Part shown: positions 11,701 to 22,815 of the stretch, in pieces
Position numbering within the stretch: the first letter of the stretch is position 1
Layout: each line of letters begins with the position of its first letter
The notes under the pieces: generated by a model
What the model was told of the DNA's origin: nothing
Seen by the model: the letters and a program-made list of their open reading frames with translations, nothing else
The model's database searches: none
Position numbers and translations under genes: made by a program
Assembly: GCA_022496805.1 (NCBI GenBank)
Contig: CM040086.1
Span: 2,482,501-2,546,500, forward strand
DNA length: 64,000 bases
Direction: 5' to 3'
Source of the DNA: Pohlia nutans
Taxonomy: Eukaryota; Streptophyta; Bryopsida; Bryales; Mniaceae

Positions 11701-14700
11701 TATGAAAAGAAATCGATGGCCTCGTCCATTCTCGTCCGACCCAAACTTTCTTTCGAGAGGCGGTCACTTTGGTCAAAAAGTATTGACACGTAGGCATTTT
11801 GGAGAGCGACAACCAGACTTTGGCCTCTAGTGTGAAGGGTCGAAAGGTTGAATCCATGGTTTTTTGCAATTTGATTGGTGGAAATCGACGGCCTCTCGAC
11901 CTTCGGCCATAATGTGAAGGAGCTCTAACATTAGTGGCCTTCATGTCACTCCCTTTCCTTTATGCATCATCTCGTGACTCCACATGTCTTGTTAGCTACT
12001 GATTTGGTCTTGTTGGATGTGGAATATATTGCACCATTTACTCTGGGGCAACGCAAAGCCAACACAAGCAACTGAATGTTATGACTACACTTGGCAACTA
12101 TTGAATGTTATGACTGCACTTGGAAGTTGCAGAACATTAATTACATTATTTGCCCCAAGCAGAGTCCTCAAAGTTGCCACCTTAAAGCGTAAAGTACTGG
12201 TTGTGAATTTCCTTTGAAAATTTATGCCATTTATAATTGGAAATGGCCCATGGACCAAAGTCTCTTGTGCTGGCATTGCCAAGGTCCTAAACATGATGAG
12301 GTGATCGTAGGAGATGTGGGAGAACTTAGGGGGAACTCCTAGGAACATCGCGACTTGCACTTAAATACAAAGGGAGAGGCATCGCTTCATGGGCTTTCTA
12401 TGATGGATCGGCCCTTGCCGCCTCGGCCTACTAGCCTTGAAGTCTCTTGCCTTTCCATCACGGAAAACCCTCGAAGGAGTCAAAGCGATGCCTCCCCACT
12501 TACATAACTGAGAGTGTGGGCATCAATACAAACTCTTATAAAGACGCAATGAAGTCCTATTTCATTTGTTTGAAAAAGAATGAAAATGAAAATAAATTAC
12601 AAACAAATAAATAATTAAAAAATAAAAAATAAAACCAACCTCACAGAGACCAACAATAAATGTTTTGGTCGACTCTGTTGAGTTCCAATGGCTTTAGGTA
12701 TATTCTCTAAGCTATGAAATTGAATAAGACGTGAAAGGCTAGCTTATTTCAAATAATGGTCTATGAGGGCGGAATGGAACTGTTTATGAGAAAACCATTC
12801 AAGGATGTAAAAGGCTAGTTTACATCATAGAAAGGTTACAACATAAAAAATTGTGCTTCAAAATTGTTGATTGTGACTCACAGTTCGCCAATTCACTTAC
12901 AAACCCTACAACCGTTGGAACGCCACAAGTGGAACCTATAGTTGTCAATACCAGTTTTTTGAGCTAGCTCTGACGTACGTTCATCACTAGAATTATTTTT
13001 TAAGGATTAAACAAACTAGTGCAATAAAGGAGGAATAAAGTCTGCATTCACATTTAACTTCAAGTCAAAATTGATGCTAAATATCTTCACTAATTCTAAA
13101 AAAATACCCTATGACTCCTACAATAAGACATTTGTACATCCATACAATATACCTGGGGAAGTCATTGTCATAAATTTAAACAACCATGAGAGAAAAAAAT
13201 ACAAGGTGACATTTATTCATGGTTAATAAAAATTATATATTTTTTGGATATTCTACAACCTTGAAAAATGTAAGGTAGCACATTACATAGAATATAACGT
13301 GCCTTGTGATTCTCCAAATTATGTTTATAGTATTTCTAGAATAGCATTATAGTAATTGGTAGGAAAAAGAAATTAGTTGTAGGGTGAGTGAAGTGTGAGC
13401 AAAATTTAATAACTGGATGAAAATGGTAACAAATCCATCTACAGAATGAACTCGTTGAATGAGGGTTTCTAATTGTACTTCTAACGAGCATTCTAAAGAT
13501 TTGTTTGTAATTCCATGGTTTTTCTTCCTACGCAAGGCAAAAATTCTGTCATTGTATGTTGAAAAATACGAAATTTGGCTAATTTTCACCGTTGTTTACG
13601 GCTTACAAGGCTGTGGTGTTCTGCATCCGAGGAAAATTCAAAAAAATATAAATAATGTAAGATAAAAAATATTATGGAGCTTCTAGTTTATAATTACACA
13701 TAAGGTGGCAAGAAATTGAAGAAAGTAGAATTATTAAAAAAAATAGGGTCTGCTAAAATGCAAAAAATGAAGTAAATAGCCTCCTAAAAAACATGTGTTA
13801 TATGCTCATGTATTAAAAAGAATATGTTATGTGACTTCCCCGAGAGACTATGGTATTTTGTTCATTAACTACTAGTGTGCCCGAGAGTGCACTATGTTAA
13901 ATTTGTGAAAGTATATGAGAGTGCACAAAAGGGGTATTAATTTGAACCCAAGGAGATCAGTTTGACTATTGAGATTAGTGTAGACACTTTTGTTAACAAG
14001 ATCTAATTAAATGAAAGTTATCACATAATTGGAATATTTGAGGTATATTCTAAAATATTCTAAGCAGATTCTAGGCAAATTTTTTGAATTGTTCGGTACT
14101 TGAATTTATTGCATCTTATATTAAATCTAAAATTTTATATATAGTTAGGTAGAAGTTTTACATTTCAATGAATAAAATGGACCCTACATTTACTCACGTA
14201 ATTTTCTAATTTTTCAATAGTGATCTCCTTGGAAATTGAACATTATTGTACAAAGTAAACATACAAATGAATATACATATTTAAAGATGAAAATATTGAT
14301 GTATACTTACATTAAAAAAATATTTAGGACATAATAGATTTGTGTATAAAGATTTTAGACATATAAACCCTTGTATATAGAGGGGTTTTTAGAAGGGATC
14401 ATAAACGCAAATGATTCTTAAATATATTGTAGAGTGCACTTTCATGACTAGTGTGACCTTGTGCCGTTTGTCCAATATTCCTCATGATTTAGCCATGTTT
14501 AAAAAATAAAAAATAAAAAATAAAAATCAATTTATGGTAAATTTTTTTTATTGTTTTTGATTCAAGGAGGGATGCATTGAAGTTGTTTCATCGCTTTTGG
14601 ACCTTTGGTGTGATAATTATGGATTTTTGTGTGATTTTTGTCACCATAGTTTGAATTAAATTATGAAAAATGGAATATGAGAATATTTTATGTCATTCTA

Positions 14701-15715
14701 GCATCATTGAAAACCACTCAACGATTAGGGTGCATCAAAGTTGTTTAGGAGCTTTTGGACCTACGGTATGGAAGTTATCTCCAAAGTAGGTCATTACAAT
14801 ATGCTCTTTTTATTTCTATTTTTTTTGTTCTCATAATTATTTGAGTGATGAAATGAGTTTAAATTAATTCTAAGTACGACTACAGCCATAAGTCAGAGCT
14901 GGTTTAGAAAAATGATATTGACGATTATTGATTCCACTTGTGACTTTTCAACGGTTGTAGGGTTTGTAAGTGAGCCAGTTAGCCGCAAGCCGACAATTGA
15001 CAGTTCTAGGGGAGGGTTTTCAATGATGTAACCTAAGTAGCCTTTTACATCTTTGGATGGTCTTCCCATGACTGTTCCATTCCGCCAGCAGAGACCATTA
15101 TGTGAAGTATCCTAGCCTTTCATGTCTTATTCAATTTCATAGGCTTTCACTTTGTCACTAATGGTGCGGAAAGAAGCGGAGCGCTAGTTTTTTTTTTTTG
15201 AATGGAATGAATAAAAGAATTTATTGTCTTTGCCCCACCAATGGAGAGACTACAGAAACACTTCATTTCAAGGAGTTACATGGCAGTGAACAAGACAAAC
15301 AAGATGTTAAATTAAATCTAAAGTAAATACTAAGGCAAAGATTACGAGACTAACGGCTTGTTTGACCTACATTGGAAAAAAATTAAAAAATTGATCAGAA
15401 ACAAACTCATGGACTTATAGATGGTCAAAGTCTTGTTGACTTTAGATACAACCCCTATATTTGATGTTTATTTCTCTCTCAATATTGACTATTTTCACAA
15501 ATAAAAGCTCCATTAAATAAAATAATTAATGCAATTTTAATAGGGGTTTTAGTTCAACATATTGATTAGAAATGGTATATATTGAGTTACTAAATTAAGA
15601 TTTTTGGTCCCAAATGACCTCTCAGGTCATGGTGGACGTTTATGAGGATTTAAAGGAACTCAAGAGACACTCACACCCTGAGAGAGTCAATGCTAAGATC
15701 ATCTGGGTAGTTTAA
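5733..15715 (+). CDS. Unrecognised eight-exon gene, about 234 aa, organelle-type N terminus
   Basis: I do not recognise this protein. It is built from eight exons whose GT-AG borders and phases all agree: 5733-5748, 6393-6561, 6679-6750, 6819-6925, 8120-8225, 8450-8504, 9874-9963, 15626-15715 (TAA). The N terminus is rich in Ser, Thr and Ala and poor in acidic residues, then basic (SGSRSKKTSQ), as in plastid or mitochondrial presequences. Next come the segments QKEPDFDVHPVVRDKLSMF, a Cys- and Lys-rich stretch, NLLIAVYSAICDENRKK, and a Tyr/Lys-rich C terminus containing KPTRGWTGWIAPKP. There is no predicted membrane segment and no known motif. The introns hold several MITEs, and the last (5.66 kb) contains a TTAA-flanked element and a large foldback element. 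Exon 4, which lies in lower-complexity sequence, is the least certain. Exons 5, 7 and 8 look the most protein-like. Confidence 0.5.
5959..6213. mobile_element. Self-complementary MITE in intron 1 of the first gene
   Basis: The ends TTAAAGTGGATTCCCTGTG and CACAGGGAATCCACTTTAA are inverted. The interior is filled with repeats of ATTCCCTGTGTGTCT in both orientations, so most of the 255 bp can fold into a hairpin. It lies between exons 1 and 2 of the 5733-15715 gene. Confidence 0.75.
7144..7465. mobile_element. AGAGTTAACC-family TIR element
   Basis: The left end AGAGTTAACCGAAAAG and right end CTTTTCGGTTAACTCT (ending 7465) are inverted repeats around 322 bp. The flanking triplets ATT and ATC nearly match. 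It lies in an intron of the first gene and is oriented opposite to the copies at 54695 and 59771. Confidence 0.8.
7709..8051. mobile_element. GCATTCATGGTAATA inverted-repeat element
   Basis: The ends TGCATTCATGGTAATAGGAG and CTCCTATTACCATGAATGCA are inverted. A second copy is at 51667-51998. The interior (about 340 bp) is AT-rich and non-coding. The element ends about 70 bp upstream of exon 5 of the first gene. Confidence 0.75.
10062..10324. mobile_element. CACTAGTAGCAG MITE with AAT duplication and internal 36-bp trimer
   Basis: The element runs from CACTAGTAGCAG to CCTACTAGTG and is flanked by AAT on both sides (10059-10061, 10325-10327). Inside, a 36-bp unit starting CCCATGTGCCTGG is repeated three times at 10181, 10217 and 10253. 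Family members are at 32581-32765, 33128-33306 and 57126-57318. Confidence 0.8.
10597..11397. mobile_element. piggyBac-like MITE flanked by TTAA
   Basis: The ends CCCTTTAGTGCCCAG and CTGGGCACTAAAGGG form a perfect inverted repeat, flanked on both sides by TTAA (10593-10596, 11398-11401). A TTAA target with CCC/GGG ends is the hallmark of piggyBac elements. The 801-bp interior has no transposase, so the element is non-autonomous. Confidence 0.8.
11500..11925. mobile_element. GGGCCG MITE with TAA duplication and 16-bp terminal trimer
   Basis: Starts GGGCCGTTTCACACTATGG and ends in inverted CCATAATGTGAAGG. It is flanked by TAA on both sides. Immediately inside the left end the 16-mer GTTTCACACTATGGCC is repeated three times in tandem (11505-11552). 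Such sub-terminal amplification is seen in some DNA transposons. Confidence 0.8.
12700..15160. mobile_element. 2.5-kb foldback element with long inverted arms
   Basis: The arms at about 12700-12920 and 14940-15160 are imperfect inverted repeats. Shared blocks include ATGAAATTGAATAAGAC, GTGAAAGGCTAG, GATGTAAAAGGCTA and AAACCCTACAACCGTTG. The 2-kb interior is very AT-rich and shows no transposase. It sits in the last intron of the first gene and is probably a Mutator-like or foldback derivative. Confidence 0.6.
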
Positions 15716-16401
15716 GGTCATTTCGGAGCCAAAAGAAAGGCCAAGTTTAAGACGAGTCGCCACAACAGAATTTCGTAAGAAACTGTATCAAGGCAGAGAT
15801 CAGAGCAGCGGTGTCTCAACGAATCCATGAACCGCCACCATCATTCACATTTGAGAGGTATTCAGACCCTTGATCTTCAATCTCAGCAGTGATCGATGCC
15901 AACAATTAATGCACGGTAGATTCTAACATGCAAAGACTCGGCGCATGTCGGTGAGCTAAGAATTCGAAACAGTCCCAATCTCAATGGCATGATTCTTCAC
16001 CAGTTGGCAATGCAAGGAACAGGAAGGACCTAATCAGATCATAAGTGGGGAATGGCCTGATATGGGTACCACTTTTACGCGTCTCACATAGTGTGACTTA
16101 TCTCTAATTCATTTTATGTGTGCTAGAAATTTTGTCTATAACACAATGTATATAGTTGCAGCCATGGTGTCTATAACACCCTCTAATTTTTGTAATTTTT
16201 AATGTAAGGATATTTCTCAAAATTTGCACTAATTTTGGAGGGGGTACCCATATCAGGCCATCACCCACGTAGAACCTTCCAGTGGAGCTTTTGAAATCAA
16301 TTTACAAGGTCCATTCATTGATGCAATTAATATACGAAACGGGTGATCGACTGAGGAACGCCTGAAGACGCAGAGAAATTATATATATATAGATTCTTGC
16401 A

Positions 16402-19400
16402 ATGGGGTTGTTACATTTGTACGGCGAATCAGACGATCCTCGGTGTGGGATGACACGAAAATCCTCCAAATGGAACTGGAATCTTGTCAAAGCCGACCTT
16501 GGTCGTGTAACAACCTCCTCCTCCTCCTCCTCCTCCTCCTCACTTTCTTTCATTTATTGCCATGTCTACTTTGATAGCATTGATCATCTATAGTTTTATT
16601 AGGGGTGTCAGAGCATCAGATCCCAGCGAATTATCACTGAAAACTTGGTTCAAGTCTTCACTCCAGTTTCCGAGTGAGCTTTTGCAACGAGCTTCACTAC
16701 TAACAAAGGCGTCGCTTCTCACTGTACACACTTGTCCTACGTGACCAATTGCTCTCACCAAGTCTTGGGCTCCTGGGCAATGGGTGCGATATGGTGTTGT
16801 TTGACTCACCTACCGAGTGAAAAGCGACGCCTTCTCCTTGTAGTGTTTGGAGAATGAATCTGGTCCGTGTCTTCTGCACAAGGGTCTCATATGGTTTCCC
16901 TGTATTGATTCTCCTCTGAGTGTCACTTTCCCCTCAGAGCTTTAGAACTCGAAACATGTTAAAACTTTCCTCCTACAAGTAGGTGGCTAATTAAGGCTTG
17001 AGCAAGTGATATTGTACACATGTCAGAATTTGAAATCACAAGGAAAAGTGACATGGGAAATCAACACAGGGGAACCATAGGAAGCTCTCAGTTTCAATTC
17101 ACGTGTAGAAGGCAACAAATTTGGTGAGAGTCTCGCAATTGCAGGGGTGGATTACACAATGCCAAGACATAAAAGCACAGGAAGAACAGGAGGCCATTAC
17201 CCCCAGGGGTAGACTGGAGGCCAATGTAGATTTACCCCCAACTTTCTAAACAAGTAGGTTGACGGGGAGGGTATTCGTACATCACCGTGCAAAATACCCC
17301 GGGGGTAATGGCCTCAGTCCCGGTCTCCCTGTGAAGCTCACACTCTGACATCCCCTAATTGCTCATATATAATTATCTATGCATTGACCTGATTTGGAGC
17401 AAAATTGGGGTGGGGTGATCACTGCAGCCAAGGAGAGTTACACATAGAATCCGTGATCCTATGTTCATCTATGGAAGACCCAATGAACGAGGCGCTCTCG
17501 GCGTCAAAGAAGGTCCCTCAAATCCTAGTCTCAATATTTTCCCAATGGAATTAATCAATCAAGCTGTGCAGTGTCTCTGCTTGTAAAGTGTCTTGTATTC
17601 TTAGCTGTGAGTTTATAATGTTGATACCACTAGAAGCAAGCTAAGTGTCACTTTTCATTGATTAAAATCGCCAGAATTATAGGTTTATTTCCCTTGTCTT
17701 ATGTGACCAAAAACACTCACCAACTCTGGAATGGCTTGAAATAAAACTGAGAAGCGACCAGTTTCCTTGCAGTGTACATTCCTTGACGGAATTTTAAGAG
17801 ATTGTCACTTTTCCATGAACCTCAGATGTAGATCCAACTAAATAATCCAAGTTTCCTGTCATGTACAGTTTGAAACATGCCTTGAATTCAACAGTTTATG
17901 TGATCATATACAAACAAACTATCTTACGTCTAGTGTTGTATATACATCGATTTTTGTCATTGGAACAGGCATTTCATTAAAAAAATAGACTTTTCACTCA
18001 TTTGAAAGAATGTTCACGTGAGGAATGGACAGTGATAGTGCACCTCGAGACAGTCCCAGCGCCGCAGGGGGAACGATATGGCGCTGATTTCAAGAAAATG
18101 AACAAGGCAGCTGCAATCCAGTAAGCAATTGACCATCAATTGTAGAGTTCTCCATTTTAACTCAAAAAGCTTTGAACCTTGTGCATGAAATCTTACTTCA
18201 TGTTGAAATCTTACTTTATGACTGAAATCTTGAAATCAAACGACCTCTTCTCTATGAGCCAGTGCCTGATGGTTTGAGGCTGAGTGTTGTGCTAGTTCCT
18301 TGAAATGAATTTCACAAGCGAAAACACATAATTGACCTGGAACGTGGTTCAAGTGTTCCGTTGTGGTTAATGTCTGGCCAGGGTACTTGCAAAAAAATTG
18401 AACTATTTAGTACTTGGGACATTAACCTTAACATGACACGTGCACCATGGGACAAGTAGTTTTTTTCTCTTTGTTTATTGCTTTCAGAGAACTTAAAGAT
18501 TCCCACATGCGAAACACGGACAAATTTCCCACAATTGTAACTTTTCCAAATAAAAAATACACTACAATCATCCCAGGACAGTGACAATTGTGGGAATTTT
18601 GTCCCACTTCCCATATGAAATTCCTGTCTTTATCTCTCACTGTGTGGGGTTCCAAACTTTTTGAGTCAAAGGATAACTCTAATGTCTCAGCAAGTTTACA
18701 CAATCTACTGATGCTTTTATGTGATGATCCAGCATTAATTGATGAATGGAGCTCCTGGTTGTTGTGAATGTGCAGTCATTACTGTAGGTCGAATGAGCAA
18801 CGAGCTGCTCGGGAGCGATTCTACTTCCATATCCAACCTAAGCACACCCTGGTACCATGTACAAAATAAAAAAAAATAAAAAAAAATAAAAAATAAAATA
18901 ATAATAATAATAATAATAATAATATATATATATATATCTATCCAGTGACACCGCCCTTATTTGATTTGCTGTAAAGCTTATTATTTAATCAATTACAGCA
19001 CACATGATGAAGTGTATTGTATTGTACATTTTCATTTTCAGCATGAAGAACTTACTGAATTTTCAAAAGAAAATTGTGTACGGTGGTTACCCCATTCCCA
19101 ACTGAATAAGAAATACGGATATGAGGCATTGAAATTATTTAGTGTTATTATTTTTTAGAGATAGGCAAGAAGAATTAGATTCCAACACAAGTTGAAACAT
19201 AATTTTTGGATGAAGAATGAATTAGTTACAAATTTTCAAAGTTGAAGTATGACGCATCCCATTCACGTCATATAGGTACACCTCTTTCTGTTTAAAGAAG
19301 ATTTGTATTGCACACACTAAAGATGCTTGAACCAACAACAATGAACCCATAACCACACCTACACATACTAAAACCAACAAGAGAGAACCCATTACCAACT

Positions 19401-21547
19401 GTAACTCATGCTACAATCAACACCCTTGGAGCATTGATTGTGGATAATGCCCCTAGCTGTTGGTAAAAGGAGCCAGTTGGGAATGGGGTGACCACCTTAA
19501 TTTGTGTGTTGAGTTGTGTGCAGAATACGAAATGGAAACTCCCCTCTGACAAGAACCCACACCATAGATATGGACTTTCCCATCCCGGGTATATAACTCA
19601 CAAGTCTCTACTTATTCAATCCAATGTGGTCATATCATGTGGACTCAGGGCCGCTTCACACTATGGCCAAAGGTCGAGAGGCCGTCGGTTTCCACCAACC
19701 AAATTGCAAGAAACCATGGTTTCGGCCTCTCGACCCTTCACACTAGAGGCCAAAGTCCAAAGGCCGTGGACCTTCAAAATGCTTACATGGCAACACTTTT
19801 GACCAAGGTGATGGCCTCTTGAGAGCAAGTTTGGGTCCTACATTTTGCAAGACCCGTCACCATGGTCGAGAGGCCGTCGATTTCTTTTCATAAAAAATGA
19901 AAACTATATTTTATGCCTATTTTTAGTAGATTTCTTTGGACTCTCAACAAAGTTTGGACTCTCAATCCCACGGCCTCTCGACTTGGACGGCCATAGTGTG
20001 AAGCGGCCCTCAAAGCTCTGAAAACTAGGACTGGTATAGAAGCGTTTGAAACATGTGCCATTATAACTAATATGAAAACCAATACCACAGGAATAGCAAA
20101 TTACCTTAACCCCTAAAAGACTAAAGATTCATGATATAAGCTAAACAGACCCAAATTTTATATCACCACAACAACTAGAGAACAAAAAATGCATCAATCA
20201 AATTGGTCATTATCTGAAAACCATGCAGTAAATGTGGTCCTATAATGCATTCCTCCATGAGCCCTTGAATCATAATGGTGATTTTGAGGCCACTCTCCAG
20301 TGGATCAAAAGGTAATTAATGTTTCCCACAACCTTACTTCCCAATGGAAATCCTTAGATCAAACAAAAGCATACAAGCGATTCAACGGCCAAGAAGTCTT
20401 AGTGTTTCTTTTTAGCATTCTTGAATAGGTCCTTTATGGAGTTCTTTTTTTCAAGTTTTTCACTCATCTGAATGACTGATTTTTCACAATATGATCAATT
20501 GAATTTCGTTAAATCCATGAATCATTGGAGTTAATATCCTAAAAGTCAAGTGGTGTTTGAGAAAGATATCATGTGTTTTGATTTAATGTACTATTATTTG
20601 TTCACTCTAAATAATATTTGTTGACTCTAAGTTTGAAAGAGCTTGGTGATCTCTCACTATTAGGTGTGTAAGAGCTTGGTGGTCTTCAAACTCATGGTAA
20701 ACTAGTTTAGCCGTCTTTTTTGACCGATGAAGTAGTTGTGCATGAGTTTGAAAACCACCAAGCTCTTACACACCTAATAATGAGAGGCCACTAAGCTCTT
20801 CTACATCTTTGAACTATTTAGAGTGAACAAATAAGAGTATATTAAAACAACACACATGGTATCTTGTTCAAACACAACTTCTCTTTTAGGATAACTCTAA
20901 TAGAGTTATGCAAAATCCCACAAGACAAATGCCCAGGTAATTAATTTTCCAGATGCAGTGCACCTTGCCGGGCCCTGCATTGCACACCTCTTGCCCGGCT
21001 GATGCTGTCAAAGGTTGTCTAGCCCTAAACCCTAAACCCTAGTCGGATAATCTTCGCAACCTGCCGATGCTGTCAAAGGTTGTCTAGTCCATGGATCACG
21101 GTCTGCATATCCTTGCAGATTGATTCATTCGAAGAAGATGAGAATTGAATGATTTTGCATGATGATGATGATGCGGGGGACGGGGAAAATGTGTGTATGT
21201 GCAGGGACGGGGAATTCAAGTACTTGATCGGGGGCGGGTACCAAGACGCGTGGGTGGACATGAACGAATACTTCAAGGCCAAGTACCCGGAGCGGTACAC
21301 GGAAGCGCCGGCGCGCATGGACGTGATCAGCAACAGAGCCACGGAGATCCAGAAGCACTTCACGCGGGCTCGCCTGGCGCGCCCCGTGCCCAAGAAACGC
21401 TTCATTCTGTCGCGCTTCCAGAACGTGCCCAAGCGCATCGACAACGACAACGCCAAGCCGCTGAACCGCAGCCCTCCCTTCCACAAATTCTACGGCGTCA
21501 AGGGCATGTCCAACAGGCCTCCTCCCTGCGGCATCCACCGTATCTGA
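16402..21547 (+). CDS. CFAP77: CFAP77-like axonemal microtubule protein, four exons, 214 aa
   Basis: Exons 16402-16506, 17428-17512, 18009-18120 and 21205-21547 join with phases 0, 1 and 2 in agreement. The first join gives VKADLGRPRR, which resembles the VKAELGKPRE region that I recall from cilia- and flagella-associated protein 77. Then come FIYGRPNERGALGVKE (compare a YG...G.PE motif), the segment GADFKKMNKAAAIQDGEF (compare an MNR.AV..G motif) and a basic C terminus with RFQNVPKRIDN. CFAP77 is a microtubule inner protein of ciliary doublets. The last exon is strongly GC-enriched against its flanks, which supports real coding. Human CFAP77 is longer, so the match is family-level only. An ATATATATA tract lies about 20 bp before the ATG and is too close to serve as a normal TATA box. 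If correct, the organism makes motile cilia. Confidence 0.55.
16515..16540. repeat. (CTC)n microsatellite just inside an intron
   Basis: A perfect CTC/TCC triplet run begins 8 nt after the proposed donor of exon 1 of the CFAP77-like gene. Read through without splicing it would encode a serine run, which argues for the donor at 16507. Confidence 0.85.
16695..16845. mobile_element. CACTAC MITE (GGAGAAGGCGTCGC family)
   Basis: The right terminus is GCGACGCCTTCTCCTTGTAGTG and the left is CACTACTAACAAAGGCGTCGC. Members recur at 21610, 22117, 31266, 31495, 34469, 47179 and 62156. The ends begin CACTA as in the CACTA superfamily, and the best copies show 3-bp duplications. The 151-bp element has no coding capacity. 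Confidence 0.75.
16889..17085. mobile_element. Inverted-repeat element with TATGGTTTCCCTGT ends
   Basis: The arms CATATGGTTTCCCTGTATTG and the inverted CAACACAGGGGAACCATAGG enclose about 200 bp in intron 1 of the CFAP77-like gene. A related sequence occurs at 58064-58265. Confidence 0.55.
17190..17315. mobile_element. 126-bp hairpin MITE
   Basis: GAGGCCATTACCCCC at the left and GGGGGTAATGGCCTC at the right are perfect inverted repeats. It is non-coding and lies in intron 1 of the CFAP77-like gene. Confidence 0.7.
19648..20009. mobile_element. GGGCCGCTTCACACTATGG MITE with TCA duplication
   Basis: The ends GGGCCGCTTCACACTATGGCC and GGCCATAGTGTGAAGCGGCCC enclose 362 bp, flanked on both sides by TCA (19645-19647, 20010-20012). 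It is the best preserved member of its family in the window and lies in the 3.1-kb intron of the CFAP77-like gene. Confidence 0.85.
20530..20899. mobile_element. Fully palindromic MITE (about 370 bp)
   Basis: The two halves around 20715 are inverted copies over almost the whole length. Shared blocks are TATCCTAAAAG, TTATTTGTTCACTCTAAATA, ATTAGGTGTGTAAGAGCTTG and TTTGAA(G)AC. It lies in the last intron of the CFAP77-like gene. The transcript would form a long hairpin, a possible small-RNA source. Confidence 0.7.
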
Positions 21548-21609
21548 CCCATCACCAGGAAAGCTCCATCATCGATCTGCACAGACTATTCAAATTAAAG
21601 AAAAATACG

Positions 21610-21796
21610 CACTGGAAGGAGAAGGCGCCGCTTTAATTTCACTCCTTCTGTGAGTCAAATGGCGCCACTTAGCACTCACTTATTTTTTTGGTTGGATTTG
21701 ATGAGTGCGATTCGTCATGTAGGACAAGCACGTATGGTGAAAAGTGACAATGAAGAGGATTCTCCAAAGTGAGAAACAATGCCTCTACTTGTATTG
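21610..21796. mobile_element. CACTAC MITE, diverged copy after the CFAP77-like gene
   Basis: It starts CACTGGAAGGAGAAGGCGCCGC 63 bp after the stop codon at 21547 and ends near GCCTCTACTTGTATTG. The internal blocks GTGAGTCAAATGGCGCCACTT and GTAGGACAAGC match the other copies. It lies in the likely 3' UTR. Confidence 0.7.
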
Positions 21797-22116
21797 ATAT
21801 TCAAGCGAGTAGCATAACATTTAGTAGCATGCACTGTCCCTGCCTTGGCTTTATAGTAGATGGTGTGGAATATTTTACACCCAACAAGCAGCTAAGTGGA
21901 TAGGTGGAGGCTCAAGGTGATGAGCAGAGTGTATGAAGGAAAGGCAGTGGGCATGAAGACTATTGAATGTTATGTAGTAGTCTACGGAGGGATCAACTAT
22001 TTTGCAAATGTTCTCATAGATTTTCTTGTTAGAAAGCGATTAAATTTCATGAACTTGATTGAATTTGAGTCAATAAGATTGCAACAAGTTGTGGAGGGAC
22101 CATTATGAGAGGTTTT

Positions 22117-22272
22117 CACTACAAGGAGAAGGCGTCGCTTTTCACTTGGTAGGTGAGTCAAACGGCGCCACTTCGCACTCATTGCCCAGACGCTCAAGAC
22201 GTGGTGAGTGCAATTTGTCACGTAGGACAAGTGTGTACAGTGAAACTGTTCTAAGCGAGAAACGACCCCTCT
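22117..22272. mobile_element. CACTAC MITE, right end eroded
   Basis: The left terminus CACTACAAGGAGAAGGCGTC is intact. The right end degenerates after GAGAAACGACCCCTCTTG. It lies in the spacer between the CFAP77-like gene and RbfA. Confidence 0.7.
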
Positions 22273-22418
22273 TGACCTTTTCTGAGTGTTTGTCTAAGTG
22301 GCTCCTTTTTGAGTCTACTGTACTCAAACTTTCTCACATTCAGTAGGTTTTGTCAATGCAAGGTTTCTTCCTCATCAGTTCAATGCCAACAAACAAATTT
22401 ATGGAGAGGCTGGATCAA

Positions 22419-22815
22419 GGTTGGATAACCTATTACCACCAACTTAAGCAATCTGGCCTATTTTTGGCAGTGCTAAATTCGAAAAAAAATATGACCGCAT
22501 TCAAAATAGGTTTTGATGAGGATTGCAAAAATTTGCAACATCTAATTCGCATTTGTCAATTTACTACAAAATTCGAAAGTGGAAAGTAACCTTTTACTCA
22601 AATCAAACCTCTAGATTTCTCCATGTCCACACCATGTGGTACTCACTTTCACTCATCATGATACCCAAAACCACCAACTATTTCTTCGCAATGCTTGGCA
22701 TGCCATTGGTCTACCTCAATAGTGAAATTGGTGGTTTTGAGTCTCAACTCTGGTGGCCCCAAGAAAAATCTACAGGTCGTAATTGGGGGAGGTGGTGGTA
22801 ATAGGTTATCCAACC
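22419..22815. mobile_element. Inverted-repeat element with GGTTGGATAACCTATTACC ends
   Basis: GGTTGGATAACCTATTACC at the left and GGTAATAGGTTATCCAACC at the right are inverted repeats about 400 bp apart. No transposase is visible. Confidence 0.7.

Noticed and set aside
21012..21100. Interstitial telomere array
   Set aside because: Only two to three CCCTAAA units, near a short direct duplication (GATGCTGTCAAAGGTTGTCTAG). This is too short to be a chromosome-end relic.
21125..21538. Reverse-strand open frames over the last exon of the CFAP77-like gene
   Set aside because: They are antisense shadows of a GC-rich coding exon. The plus strand has a splice acceptor, phase agreement and better residue composition.
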